In this document: positions 1 to 13,062 of the stretch, one piece after another
How positions within the stretch are numbered: the stretch's first letter is position 1
Layout: each line of letters opens with the position of its first letter
Assembly: GCA_011088215.1 (NCBI GenBank)
Contig: JAALKD010000012.1
Span: 1 to 64,000 of the forward strand
Direction: 5' to 3'
From: Sphingomonadales bacterium
GTDB lineage: Bacteria > Pseudomonadota > Alphaproteobacteria > Sphingomonadales > Kordiimonadaceae
DNA: 64,000 nt
The notes under the pieces: generated by a model
Told to the model about the DNA's origin: nothing
Seen by the model: the letters and a program-made list of their open reading frames with translations, nothing else
The model's database searches: none
Translations under genes and position numbers: made by a program

Positions 1-728
<728 letters not shown>

Positions 729-736
729 GGACCAAT

Positions 737-2233
737 ATGACACGCATCGACCATATCATCGACGGCAAGCGCAACAGCGGTGACAGCGGTGCTGTTGCTG
801 CCGTCTATAACCCAGCCACCGGCGAGCAGGTTGCCGACGTTGCCATGGGTGGCCAGTCCGAAATTAACACCGCGGTTGCAAGCGCCAAGGCGGCCTTTGC
901 CAGATGGTCGGCAACGCCGCCCGCCAAACGAGCCCGCGTTATGTTCAGGATGCGCGATATCCTTGAAGCCCGCGCAGACGAAGTTGCCCGCACCATATCG
1001 GCTGAGCACGGCAAAACCCACGATGATGCGCTGGGCGAAGTGACCCGCGCACTGGAAGTGGTTGAATATGCCTGCGGCATTCCGGAAAAACTGAAAGGCA
1101 GTTTCAGCCGCGATGTCGGTCCAGGCGTCGACAGCTGCGACGAGCGTCAGCCACTTGGCGTCGTGGCGGGCATTACGCCGTTCAATTTCCCGGCAATGGT
1201 GCCCCTGTGGATGATTCCCATGGCGCTCGCCTGCGGCAATACATTTGTTCTCAAACCGTCAGAGCGCGACCCCTCGAGCGCCAATTTGGTGCACGACCTG
1301 TTTGCCGAAGCGGGCCTACCTGAAGGCGTGTTGAATGTTGTACACGGGGGCAAGGATGCAGTTGATACACTGCTTGACCACCCAGACGTTCAGGCAATCA
1401 GTTTTGTTGGTTCCACCCCAGTGGCTGAATATATCTACAGCCGTGGCTGCTCAGCGGGCAAACGCGTGCAGGCGCTCGGCGGGGCCAAAAACCACATGAT
1501 TATCCTGCCCGATGCCGACATTGACCAAGCCGCAGATGCGCTGATGGGTGCAGGTTTTGGTTCAGCCGGAGAGCGCTGCATGGCAGTCAGTGTTGCTGTC
1601 CCGGTGGGTGAGGAAACGGCAAACAAATTGGTTGAGAAACTGGCACCGCAAGTCCAAGCCCTAAAAATCGGACCCAGCACAGACAGCGAGGCAGAAATGG
1701 GCCCTGTGATTACCCGCGAAGCGCAGGAACGCATCGAGGGTCTGATCGCAGCGGGCGAAAGTGAAGGCGCGGACGTTGTGGTAGATGGCCGAGGCCACCG
1801 GCTGCAGGGGTACGAGAACGGCTTCTGGGTCGGCGGCACGTTACTGGACCAGGTAACTCCGGAAATGAGCGTTTACAAACAGGAAATTTTTGGCCCGGTG
1901 CTGAGCGTATTACGCGCAGGCACTTACGACGAGGCGGTTGGCTTGATCAACGACCACGAATACGGCAACGGCACTGCGATTTTCACGCGGGACGGCGACG
2001 CAGCGCGCGACTTTGCCGCAAAAATTCAGGTAGGCATGGTCGGTATTAACGTGCCCATTCCTGTACCTGTTGCCTACCACAGCTTCGGCGGTTGGAAGCG
2101 ATCCATATTTGGTGCTCACGGCATATACGGACCGGAAGCAGTTCATTTTTACACGAGACTAAAAACAGTTACGTCGCGCTGGCCCAACGGTATTCGGGCA
2201 GGCGCAGAATTTACTTTCCCCAGCATGGGTTAA
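737..2233 (+). CDS. mmsA: CoA-acylating methylmalonate-semialdehyde dehydrogenase
   Basis: ALDH fold; active-site GSAGERCMA, FVLKPSERDP and C-terminal GGWKRSIFGAHGIYGPEAVHFYTRLKTVTSRW typical of MMSDH. Confidence 0.92.
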   Translation: MTRIDHIIDGKRNSGDSGAVAAVYNPATGEQVADVAMGGQSEINTAVASAKAAFARWSATPPAKRARVMFRMRDILEARADEVARTISAEHGKTHDDALGEVTRALEVVEYACGIPEKLKGSFSRDVGPGVDSCDERQPLGVVAGITPFNFPAMVPLWMIPMALACGNTFVLKPSERDPSSANLVHDLFAEAGLPEGVLNVVHGGKDAVDTLLDHPDVQAISFVGSTPVAEYIYSRGCSAGKRVQALGGAKNHMIILPDADIDQAADALMGAGFGSAGERCMAVSVAVPVGEETANKLVEKLAPQVQALKIGPSTDSEAEMGPVITREAQERIEGLIAAGESEGADVVVDGRGHRLQGYENGFWVGGTLLDQVTPEMSVYKQEIFGPVLSVLRAGTYDEAVGLINDHEYGNGTAIFTRDGDAARDFAAKIQVGMVGINVPIPVPVAYHSFGGWKRSIFGAHGIYGPEAVHFYTRLKTVTSRWPNGIRAGAEFTFPSMG

Positions 2234-2278
2234 TACCAATACGAGGTACCCTATGAAAGGGATAACGGAGGACTAGCG

Positions 2279-3163
2279 ATGACAATCAACACAAATGCGA
2301 CCCTGCGCGGCGGGCTAATTCAAATGGCGCTCAAGTCGTCAACCGACAATGACCCTGAAACTATCCGCAAAGCGATGATCGAGGCTCATATTCCGATGAT
2401 CGAAGAAGCAGGCGAAAAAGGCGTGCAAGTTTTGTGCTTCCAAGAAGTTTTCACCCAACCATATTTCTGCCCCAGCCAAGATGCCAAGTGGTACGAAAGC
2501 GCTGAAGCAATTCCGGGCGGGCCGACCACCACCCTGATGCAGGAGTACGCGAAAAAATACAAAATGGTCATCGTGGTACCAATATATGAGCGCGATGATG
2601 TGACGGGCATTTATTACAACACCGCCGCAGTTATCGATGCCGATGGCAGTTATCTGGGCAAATACCGCAAAACCCACATTCCCCAGGTTGCAGGGTTTTG
2701 GGAGAAGTTTTTCTTCAAACCAGGCGCTTCCAACTGGCCAGTATTTGAGACTCAGTATTGTAAACTGGGTGTTTACATTTGCTATGACCGCCACTTCCCC
2801 GAAGGTTGGCGTGCGCTGGCACTGAACGGCGCCGAATATATTGTTAATCCATCTGCAACAGTGGCAGGCCTTTCGGAATATTTGTGGAAGCTGGAGCAAC
2901 CAGCTTCAGCCGCTGCCAATGGCTGCTGGATCGGGGCAATCAACCGCGTGGGCACCGAAGGTCCGTGGGATATCGGCGAATTTTACGGCCAAAGCTACTT
3001 TGTTAACCCGCGCGGGCAAATTGAAGCCGAGGCCAGTCGTGACCAGGATGAGCTGATCATCCACGACATGGACATGAGCATGGTTGCCAAAGTGCGCAAC
3101 AACTGGCAGTTTTTTCGTGACAGACGCCCAAGCACATATGGGCGGTTGGTCGAAGGCGAGTAG
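2279..3163 (+). CDS. Beta-ureidopropionase / N-carbamoyl-amino-acid hydrolase (nitrilase superfamily)
   Basis: Nitrilase Glu (CFQEVFTQPYFCPSQD), Lys (YRKTHIPQ) and Cys (GVYICYDRHFPEG) motifs. Confidence 0.88.
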   Translation: MTINTNATLRGGLIQMALKSSTDNDPETIRKAMIEAHIPMIEEAGEKGVQVLCFQEVFTQPYFCPSQDAKWYESAEAIPGGPTTTLMQEYAKKYKMVIVVPIYERDDVTGIYYNTAAVIDADGSYLGKYRKTHIPQVAGFWEKFFFKPGASNWPVFETQYCKLGVYICYDRHFPEGWRALALNGAEYIVNPSATVAGLSEYLWKLEQPASAAANGCWIGAINRVGTEGPWDIGEFYGQSYFVNPRGQIEAEASRDQDELIIHDMDMSMVAKVRNNWQFFRDRRPSTYGRLVEGE

Positions 3164-3209
3164 AATAAGGCGCATTCACCACAAAACACACTAGCCATCA
3201 GGGGGCAAT

Positions 3210-4637
3210 ATGAGCGATTTTGACACAGACCTTTGGAACGAGGACCTGGCCCCAACGACAGCCGAGACCCGCACATGGGACTGGAAATCATACGCTGCCC
3301 TTTGGGTTGCCATGGTGGTTTGTGTGCCGACATATATGCTTGCAGGCGGGCTGGTGTCTGAGGGCATGAACTGGTGGCAAGCTGTTGTCACCGTACTCCT
3401 CGGCAACATGATTGTTCTGGTGCCCATGATCCTGATCGGCCACGCCGGGGCCAAACACGGCATACCCTTCCCGGTTCTCCTGCGCTCGGCCTTCGGGACC
3501 AAGGGCGCGCGCATTCCTGCCCTGGCGCGCGGACTGGTGGCTTGCGGCTGGTTCGGCATCAACACATGGGTAGGCGGGTCAGCGATTTACGTGATCATCA
3601 ATGCGCTTACATCAGGCGCAATTTCTGGCAGCCCCCTTCCGTTTCTCGGCATTGACTTAGGCCAATTTGCCAGTTTTATCGGTTTTTGGGCTTTGCATCT
3701 GTATTTCATCAAAAACGGCACTGAAAGCATTCGCTGGTTAGAAACGCTGGCTGCACCCTTCTTGATTTTGATGGGACTGGTGTTACTTGCATGGGCTTAT
3801 GTCACCGCTGGTGGTTTCGGCGAGATGCTGGCAGCCCCGTCGCAGTTCATTGAAGGCGGCGCGCGTGAGGGCCAGTTCTGGACTGTGTTTATCGCCAGCC
3901 TAACCGCAATGGTTGGTTTCTGGGCAACCATGGCCTTGAACATTCCTGACTTCACTCGTTTTGCCAAATCACAGCGTGACCAGGTTATCGGCCAGGCGCT
4001 TGGCTTGCCGCTGCCGATGGCGCTTTTTGCCTTCATCAGCGTAGCGGTAACAAGTGCGACCGTCACCATATACGGCGAAGCCATTTGGGACCCAGTTGCA
4101 TTGGCCGGACGCATGGGCGGTTTGGGCGTTGTCGTGGCACTGGCAGCACTTGTTATTGCAACCCTCACCACTAATTTGGCAGCCAACACGGTGGCTCCTG
4201 CTTACGGCTTTTCCAATCTTAGCCCCAGCAAAGTCAGCTTCACCATGGGCGGCTATATCACCGCCGGTATCGGTATCGCCATTTTCCCCTGGAAGCTGCT
4301 GGAAACCGCAGGCGGTTATTTATTCGTATGGCTTGTGGGTTATTCGGCGCTGCTCGGCCCAATCGCAGGCATATTGATCGTCGATTACTTTTTCCTGCGC
4401 AAATGCGAGCTAGAGCAAGACAGCCTGTTCAAACACGGCGGTAGCTATGCGGCCTGGAACTCAGCGGGTTTGATCGCATTGGTTGTCGGAATTTTGCCCA
4501 ACCTACCGGGATTTTTGCATGCCGCAGGAGCGCTGGACAGTGTGCCCACCATATTCGACACACTTTATAGCTATGCCTGGTTTGTCGGCCTGTTTATCGC
4601 GGGTGGACTTTATTGGGCATTGGCCAAGAAAACGTGA
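3210..4637 (+). CDS. NCS1 family nucleobase/hydantoin:cation symporter
   Basis: N-terminal LWNEDLAPTTAETRTWDWKSYAALWVAM typical of NCS1; about 12 hydrophobic segments. Confidence 0.88.
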   Translation: MSDFDTDLWNEDLAPTTAETRTWDWKSYAALWVAMVVCVPTYMLAGGLVSEGMNWWQAVVTVLLGNMIVLVPMILIGHAGAKHGIPFPVLLRSAFGTKGARIPALARGLVACGWFGINTWVGGSAIYVIINALTSGAISGSPLPFLGIDLGQFASFIGFWALHLYFIKNGTESIRWLETLAAPFLILMGLVLLAWAYVTAGGFGEMLAAPSQFIEGGAREGQFWTVFIASLTAMVGFWATMALNIPDFTRFAKSQRDQVIGQALGLPLPMALFAFISVAVTSATVTIYGEAIWDPVALAGRMGGLGVVVALAALVIATLTTNLAANTVAPAYGFSNLSPSKVSFTMGGYITAGIGIAIFPWKLLETAGGYLFVWLVGYSALLGPIAGILIVDYFFLRKCELEQDSLFKHGGSYAAWNSAGLIALVVGILPNLPGFLHAAGALDSVPTIFDTLYSYAWFVGLFIAGGLYWALAKKT

Positions 4638-4659
4638 AGGAAACCGGACGATATATCGG

Positions 4660-6827
<2,168 letters not shown>

Positions 6828-6831
6828 ACCA

Positions 6832-6852
6832 GCGCTCGGACATTCCGAGCGC
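6832..6852. terminator. Inverted repeat between convergent genes, possible bidirectional terminator
   Basis: gcgctcgg-acatt-ccgagcgc perfect 8-bp stem; no T-run. Confidence 0.4.
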
Positions 6853-6872
6853 CAGTAGTGCTTGTTGGATAC

Positions 6873-9035
6873 TCAAAAGTCCAGGACTCGCTTCAGGAAC
6901 ATCAGTTGAACCGCTGAATTTGTAGCGGCCTGCTCAGGGGTGCCCCCATAATTATGGCCGGTTTCGGGCATCATGCGAAACAGAATAGGTTTATCGCACG
7001 ACTGCGCCTCCTGCATGGCGCCGGCCAACTTCAAGCCATGAAATGGCAGCACCACACGGTCCAACTCACCGACCATAATCAGCGTGGGCATCCGGCAACC
7101 TTTCTCCTGCGCCACATGATAGGCGGACTGGTCAAGAATTGCCCGGGCTTCGGCCTCCACATCAAGCGAGCCATACTCCTCGGTCATTAAAGCGCCGTTG
7201 CCAAACAGGGGCGCACGAACCATGTCAGTGACCGGATAATCGACAGTGCTTGCCGCGAACAAGTCGTTGTGGCGCAACGCAACAATGCCTGCCAGTGGCC
7301 CACTGGCGCTAGAGCCATTGGCCGCCAATTTCGTGCGGCTGGTATAGTCGTTGTCCACTAACCATTGCCCAGCGGCGACAAAGTCATCAATCGCATTTTG
7401 CCGGTTCAGTTTAATGCCTGACTGGTGCCAACTGGTACCATACTCGCCGCCGCCCCTGATTGCGGGCATAGCGTATACGCCGCCCATTTCCATCCAGTGC
7501 AGAATATGCGGCTGATAAAAGAGAAAACTCACCCATTTATGCATGCCATAACCATACATGAGCGCCGGATTGCTACCGTCCAGCTTGGTCGACCGATGGC
7601 GCGCCACATACATGGGCACGCGGGTGCCGTCTTTGCTGTTGTAAAACACGTGCTCGATTACAAAGTCATCCGGATTGATCGGGACCGGGGACGCGAATTC
7701 TTGGCTGATAGCACCGGCGCGAACATCCACAGTACTAACTTCGGACGGTGACAGCGCGCTCAGAGTACCAATGGTTATCAAAGGACTGCCGACATTGGCT
7801 TGAATCCCTCCCCAAATGGTTTTACCAGGCGCCAGCTCAAGCACATATTTAAATGCGCCGCTCTGGTCAAAGACCGAAACCTCAGGCACGCCGTCGTTCA
7901 AGTAACCAATAAGAATGTAGCCGTCCGCATAACCAATAATATCGCCGCCAGCGCTACTGCCCACCAGCATGGACCTGTCGGTTTCGGCCACAACCTCGAC
8001 AAGGTCGGCAGGGCGATCCAGATCAACATAAATTACCCGCCCGTTGGGGGCGTCGTAATTGGTTTGGAAAAATAGCCGGTTGCCTTGATCACCCAGAAAC
8101 CGGAACTGGTCACCAAGCTCAGAAAACAATTCCTTGGGTGCAGCCATTACATCTTTGGTTGAATATATGAGATAGCTGTTTTGAGCCACCAGCCCCTCAC
8201 GGCGAGAAACAATCAAATGCTTGCCGTTCTTGGAAACATAGGGACGATACAACACCCTGTCGCCGTCGGCCTGCTCAATAACCGCAGTGTCTTCCGATTG
8301 CTGCGTTCCTAACTGGTGGAAATATAACCCCAACTGACGGGTGCGGGTACCAGCGCCATCTTCAACCGGCACCGAACGAGAGCGGTAATAATAAAACCCA
8401 CTACTATCGGCCGCCCAGACAACACTCAGGAGACCGTGGCCAACTTCACCGATAGCATCTGGTAAATGCAAACCAGAGCGCTGATCAATAATCCGCAATT
8501 TTCCTTCCACGGAAATGCCGTCATTGTATCCATAAACTACAAAGTTTCCGGCGCGGTCTGGCCAATGGCCGCCGCCAAAATTACGCCCCGCGATATAGGT
8601 TTCCTGCATCGTACTGTCAGGTACATTTTCCGAGCTTAAAATAAGCCGGTCAACGCCGTTTTCTTTCAGGCGCAGCTCCAATGAAGGGCTGGCCTGATGC
8701 CTCTTAAGGTAAAACAGCCGCTCGCCGTGCACCTTGGCCCCAAACTGTAAATCAAAGTTCGACAGTTCAAAAATACGGGCGCGCATGGCCTCATAGTCAG
8801 CACCTTTGGTAAAGTCGGTTGTCCGCGCGGTTTGGCTCTTGACCCAGTTAATTACCGCATCGGACTCTTCCAATTCCATCCAACGAAACGGGTCATTGAC
8901 CTCAATGCCATGAATGATTTGCCGCGTGTCATCTGGTTCGCTGCCCTGCACAAACGATACTGGTGTGCTGAGCATTATCACACTCGTCACCGTACCAACT
9001 ATCGCCGAAAGTTTCCGTATGCTGTGTCGTTTCAT
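6873..9035 (-). CDS. S9 family prolyl oligopeptidase-like protein, secreted
   Basis: Start at MKRHSIRKLSAIVGTV (signal peptide); DPFRWMELEE, catalytic-like GSSASG, GELDRVV (Asp), PETGHNYGG (His). Confidence 0.85.
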   Translation of the reverse strand: MKRHSIRKLSAIVGTVTSVIMLSTPVSFVQGSEPDDTRQIIHGIEVNDPFRWMELEESDAVINWVKSQTARTTDFTKGADYEAMRARIFELSNFDLQFGAKVHGERLFYLKRHQASPSLELRLKENGVDRLILSSENVPDSTMQETYIAGRNFGGGHWPDRAGNFVVYGYNDGISVEGKLRIIDQRSGLHLPDAIGEVGHGLLSVVWAADSSGFYYYRSRSVPVEDGAGTRTRQLGLYFHQLGTQQSEDTAVIEQADGDRVLYRPYVSKNGKHLIVSRREGLVAQNSYLIYSTKDVMAAPKELFSELGDQFRFLGDQGNRLFFQTNYDAPNGRVIYVDLDRPADLVEVVAETDRSMLVGSSAGGDIIGYADGYILIGYLNDGVPEVSVFDQSGAFKYVLELAPGKTIWGGIQANVGSPLITIGTLSALSPSEVSTVDVRAGAISQEFASPVPINPDDFVIEHVFYNSKDGTRVPMYVARHRSTKLDGSNPALMYGYGMHKWVSFLFYQPHILHWMEMGGVYAMPAIRGGGEYGTSWHQSGIKLNRQNAIDDFVAAGQWLVDNDYTSRTKLAANGSSASGPLAGIVALRHNDLFAASTVDYPVTDMVRAPLFGNGALMTEEYGSLDVEAEARAILDQSAYHVAQEKGCRMPTLIMVGELDRVVLPFHGLKLAGAMQEAQSCDKPILFRMMPETGHNYGGTPEQAATNSAVQLMFLKRVLDF

Positions 9036-9172
9036 TTTATTGTCCTTTTTCGCTATGAATGCACAACTGTCATGGCAGACACGCACAAGGCTGGCTTGAA
9101 AATCACCTGAAGATTGGCTGAATTTTTGCTGAAGATTTTGGTGATCTGTCATTGTTAGAGTAGACAGAACTA

Positions 9173-11242
9173 ATGAGTAATTCTTTCAAAATTGGGCCCT
9201 GGCTAGTCGAGCCCGAGCTCAACCGAATGAGCAAAAAACGCCAGGAGCACGCACTGGAGCCACGGCTCATGCGTCTCCTGGTGTTGCTGGCGAAAACGCC
9301 GCGTGAACTTGTCGGCAAAGATGATATTATCGACACTGTCTGGCGAGGCTTGTCGGTCACCGATGAGAGCCTGTCGCAGGCGGTCTCAAAACTGCGAAAG
9401 TTGCTGGGCGATGACCCAGACACTCCGATTTATATCGAGACAATTCGCAAAAAGGGATACCGCCTGCTCGTTGACGTGCATTCGGTTGAATTTGAAAGGG
9501 TCGATGAAACAAAGCCAACCTTCCCTCGATACATCGCAGCAGTGCTTGTTAGCCTATTGGTAATTGGCTTCTATTGGTCAGCCCAGCGCACAGACGAAAA
9601 ACAGGCCAGCAATAGTGATTTGCTGATATCACAACCGCTGACCAGCAGGCCTGGGCGCGAGCGAGATCCATCGATCAGTCCCAACGGTCGGTTTTTGGTC
9701 TATTCTAAAGCATCTGACAACGCTGCGTCATCAAACTCTCGCGGTGAAAATATCTTTCTTCACGGCATCGAGCGCGGCAACGCCGATCGACAACTGACCC
9801 AACGCGGCTACAACTTTGCGCCCACCACTATGCCGGACAATGAATCTATCGTTTTCATGCGCCTACAACCTGCAGACTGCTCGGTTATATTATTATCGCT
9901 GATCGACAATGCCGAACGGGTGATTGGTAGCTGCAAGGGTAGTAGTTTCCCCGATACAGCTGTTTCGACCGACGGCCGCTTAATTGCTTTCAGCGCTCAC
10001 CCACCTGATCACAGCACCCATGCTATTTACAGCCTGGAAATAGAAACCGGGCAACGCAGTGCACTAACCACACCACCGCCCGGAATTTGGGGCGATTATG
10101 ACCCGATTTTTGCGAAAGACGGCAACACGCTTTATTTCGCCCGTTCGGTTTCGGAAGCCATGCAGGATCTCTACAAAATAGACCTTTCAACGGGCAAGGA
10201 AACCCGCATAACCTTCGACGGGCGCAACATCATGGGGCTAACCCGAACAGAAGGCGAAACCCTGTTCGCCAGCAACCGGAACGGTCGGTACGCCATATGG
10301 TCCGTTGATGATGACACCGCGGCGCTGAGCAGGTTACCGATTTCGCAGTCTGGCGTTATCAACCCTGTGTTTTCAAGCGGTAGTGGACGCTTGACCTACG
10401 AGGTAATCAACCGGGTGATGTCTCTTCAGTCTTTTGATGGTCGAGATGGAACACCAAGAGATTTGCTACAATTCAATGCCGAAGTGCTGCACCCGACCAT
10501 GTCGGATGGAACGGTGGCTTTTTCTTCAAATCGGTCAGGTTTTTTCGAGATTTGGAGCGTTGATAAAGGAGGAGGTGGGCTGGCAAGGCTAACCGATTTC
10601 CGGGCGGGTTTCACCGCGCATCCACGCTTTTCGCCTGACGGCAGTAAAATTGCCTTCGACGCGCGGCCGGAAGATACCGCCCAAATTTATGTGATGAACG
10701 CAGACGGGAGCGAATTGGCGGTAGTTTCAACTGACGATGTCAACCGCTATGCACCCACTTGGTTACCCGGTGGCAGTGGTCTTATTTATGCAAAAGAAAC
10801 CACTGGGTCACTAGAACTTTGGGAACTGGATCTGGTAACCGACACGGAGGTACAGCTTACTAAAAACGGTGGCTATTTTGGTTATATGACGGAAGGCGGC
10901 GTGCTGTATCACGTTCGGCCCAACAAACCAGGTATATGGAAGCTGTCGGGCACAGAAGGCGAGCCGGAATTAGTTCTGGCAGATCTAGAATTTTCCGATT
11001 GGGGCAACTGGCGGTTGACGGGTGAAGCCATCGCCTATTTTCACCGGCAGGAACGCGCAACAATGTTGTATGATCTGAAGTCCAAAACCAACCAACACTT
11101 GCAATCTATTGATGGGTTTGTGCCAACCGCTGACCCTGCAGCTGCTTTTCTAGAAAATGGCACGCTTGCACTGCTCATCATCAGACAGGCGTTAGAAAGT
11201 GACAGTGAGTATATTGAATTTGACCCGCCGCAACGACGCTAG
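9173..11242 (+). CDS. Membrane-anchored winged-helix (OmpR/CadC-type) regulator with C-terminal TolB/PD40-like beta-propeller
   Basis: N-terminal wHTH (LEPRLMRLLVLLAKTPRELVGKDDIIDTVW...VSKLRKLLGDD...YIETIRKKGYRL), one TM helix, repeated FSPDG/ISPNG/F.S...G blades. Confidence 0.83.
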   Translation: MSNSFKIGPWLVEPELNRMSKKRQEHALEPRLMRLLVLLAKTPRELVGKDDIIDTVWRGLSVTDESLSQAVSKLRKLLGDDPDTPIYIETIRKKGYRLLVDVHSVEFERVDETKPTFPRYIAAVLVSLLVIGFYWSAQRTDEKQASNSDLLISQPLTSRPGRERDPSISPNGRFLVYSKASDNAASSNSRGENIFLHGIERGNADRQLTQRGYNFAPTTMPDNESIVFMRLQPADCSVILLSLIDNAERVIGSCKGSSFPDTAVSTDGRLIAFSAHPPDHSTHAIYSLEIETGQRSALTTPPPGIWGDYDPIFAKDGNTLYFARSVSEAMQDLYKIDLSTGKETRITFDGRNIMGLTRTEGETLFASNRNGRYAIWSVDDDTAALSRLPISQSGVINPVFSSGSGRLTYEVINRVMSLQSFDGRDGTPRDLLQFNAEVLHPTMSDGTVAFSSNRSGFFEIWSVDKGGGGLARLTDFRAGFTAHPRFSPDGSKIAFDARPEDTAQIYVMNADGSELAVVSTDDVNRYAPTWLPGGSGLIYAKETTGSLELWELDLVTDTEVQLTKNGGYFGYMTEGGVLYHVRPNKPGIWKLSGTEGEPELVLADLEFSDWGNWRLTGEAIAYFHRQERATMLYDLKSKTNQHLQSIDGFVPTADPAAAFLENGTLALLIIRQALESDSEYIEFDPPQRR

Positions 11243-11255
11243 CGGGTCAATGTTT
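11222..11255 (+). terminator. Possible intrinsic terminator overlapping the regulator stop codon
   Basis: gacccgc ... gcgggtc inverted repeat followed by aatgttttt. Confidence 0.4.
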
Positions 11256-11281
11256 TTCTAGGCCAAAGCTTTCTGGGGTAA

Positions 11282-12913
11282 CTACCGCCGCAAATAACCT
11301 TTCATCGGGCCTGCAATTTCCTCGCGGGCCTCAGCTGTCGGCAAATATTGCGGTTCCGCGCGCAGGTTGGTGCGTTGTTCGTAAGCATAACCATATGAGA
11401 GCACTTTCGCATCCTGATCCTTGGCGCCGATAAAGGAAAAACCGATGGGCATGCCATGCACGGTGCCCATGGGTACGCTCACATGTGGGTATCCCGCGAT
11501 AGCGGCGATCCAGCCAGCGCCAGGGAACGAAGGCCAGACATCACCGTTAATTGCATCAATCCGGCCTGGCACCGGCCCTGAAGGCGACACCAAAATGTCC
11601 ACACTATGCTCTGCCATCATGGCATCAATGCCATTCGCGCGGGTAGCGGCTTGAACCATATCCCGCGCTTCAATATAGACCGGGTCATCAAGACCCGGCA
11701 GCGGCACCGAAATATCAAAGATACTTTGGTCGTACAGCGCCAACTCAATATCCGCATTGGCTAGGTTAAAGGCGATAAGCTGCGAAAGCGTACGAGTTTT
11801 AACCGCATCTTCCGGCGTGGAAGCCAGATAGTCGTTCAGGGTCGCTTTAAATTCATGATAAAGCACCTGGCGCGAATTGGCGCCAAAATCATCATCGGTG
11901 ATTGGGTTGTCAGCAACTTCAACAACTGTCGCACCCGCCGCTTCCAGTTCGGCAACCGCTGCGTTAAACAAGGCAATAATGTCAGCGTTGGAACCTTCTG
12001 CAAAGCGCAACACACCAACACGTTTTCCATCCAAAATACCCGCGTCCAACGCCGCCACATAATCTACTTTCGCGTCGCCTGTCGCCATGGCGTTCATCAA
12101 CATCGCTGCACCCTTAACCGACTTTGTCATCGGGCCCGCTGTGTCCTGCGACGAGGATATAGGAATGATATATTGCTGCGACACCAGTCCAACGGTCGGC
12201 TTGAAGCCTACAACACCGTTTACCGTTGACGGACAAATAACAGAGCCGTTGGTCTCAGTACCCACCGTACCAGCTGCCATCGACGCAGCCGCCGCTGCGC
12301 CAGAACCTGAACTTGAGCCGCAGGGGTTGCGATCAAGTTGGTGCGGGTTGCGTACCTGACCACCAAGCGCCGTCCAGCCACTCATGCTATCGTTTGACCG
12401 GAAGTTCGCCCATTGACTGAGGTTGGCTTTGCCGAGAACAATCGCGCCCGCGTCGCGCAGGCCTGCAACAAGCGGTGAATCACGGCCTGTGATATTGTCT
12501 TTCAACGCCAATGCACCTGCGGTGGTTGCCAACTGGTCTTTGGTTTCAATGTTGTCCTTGAGCAAGATCGGAACACCGTGTAATGGCCCGGCGATGTCTC
12601 CGGCAGCGCGCCTGGCATCCAATGCACGGGCTTCATCCAGCGCTGCCGGGTTGACAGACAGCACGCTTTGCAAGGTTGGCCCAGAGCGATCAACATTTTC
12701 AATACGCTCCAGATAGGCTTTGACCATATCTTCCGAGCTAACCTCGCCGCTTTGCAGCGCTGCTGCTATTTCAGGCAAAGACTTGTTGGTCCATCCGGTC
12801 GGCGCATAGGACGCAGATTCAACTACGCTTTCAGTGTCGGTTTGCCCTGCATTTTCAGGAGAGCATGCGGCCAGCAAAATGGCGGCCGCGGAAACAGAAA
12901 TCAATTTGTTCAC
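11282..12913 (-). CDS. Amidase signature family lipoprotein
   Basis: Lipobox ILLAACS; amidase signature GSSSGSGAAAAASMAAGTVGTETNGSVICPS; VPILLKDNI. Confidence 0.9.
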   Translation of the reverse strand: MNKLISVSAAAILLAACSPENAGQTDTESVVESASYAPTGWTNKSLPEIAAALQSGEVSSEDMVKAYLERIENVDRSGPTLQSVLSVNPAALDEARALDARRAAGDIAGPLHGVPILLKDNIETKDQLATTAGALALKDNITGRDSPLVAGLRDAGAIVLGKANLSQWANFRSNDSMSGWTALGGQVRNPHQLDRNPCGSSSGSGAAAAASMAAGTVGTETNGSVICPSTVNGVVGFKPTVGLVSQQYIIPISSSQDTAGPMTKSVKGAAMLMNAMATGDAKVDYVAALDAGILDGKRVGVLRFAEGSNADIIALFNAAVAELEAAGATVVEVADNPITDDDFGANSRQVLYHEFKATLNDYLASTPEDAVKTRTLSQLIAFNLANADIELALYDQSIFDISVPLPGLDDPVYIEARDMVQAATRANGIDAMMAEHSVDILVSPSGPVPGRIDAINGDVWPSFPGAGWIAAIAGYPHVSVPMGTVHGMPIGFSFIGAKDQDAKVLSYGYAYEQRTNLRAEPQYLPTAEAREEIAGPMKGYLRR

Positions 12914-13062
12914 AACTCAAGCCTTTCTTTTTAAACTGCGGAAATAATTCAGCGGCACCGACCCACCAAGGCAGACTGCTGAAACTAATGATTATTTTGT
13001 ATGTCCATAACCCGCGCAGACTGTAACGCCGGTGCGGCGCGCATGTAAAGGGGTGCCAGCGC

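Noticed and set aside
4483-4659. ORF-track N-terminal extension of the racemase
   Set aside because: Lies in another frame inside the NCS1 transporter gene; family-like start is at 4660.
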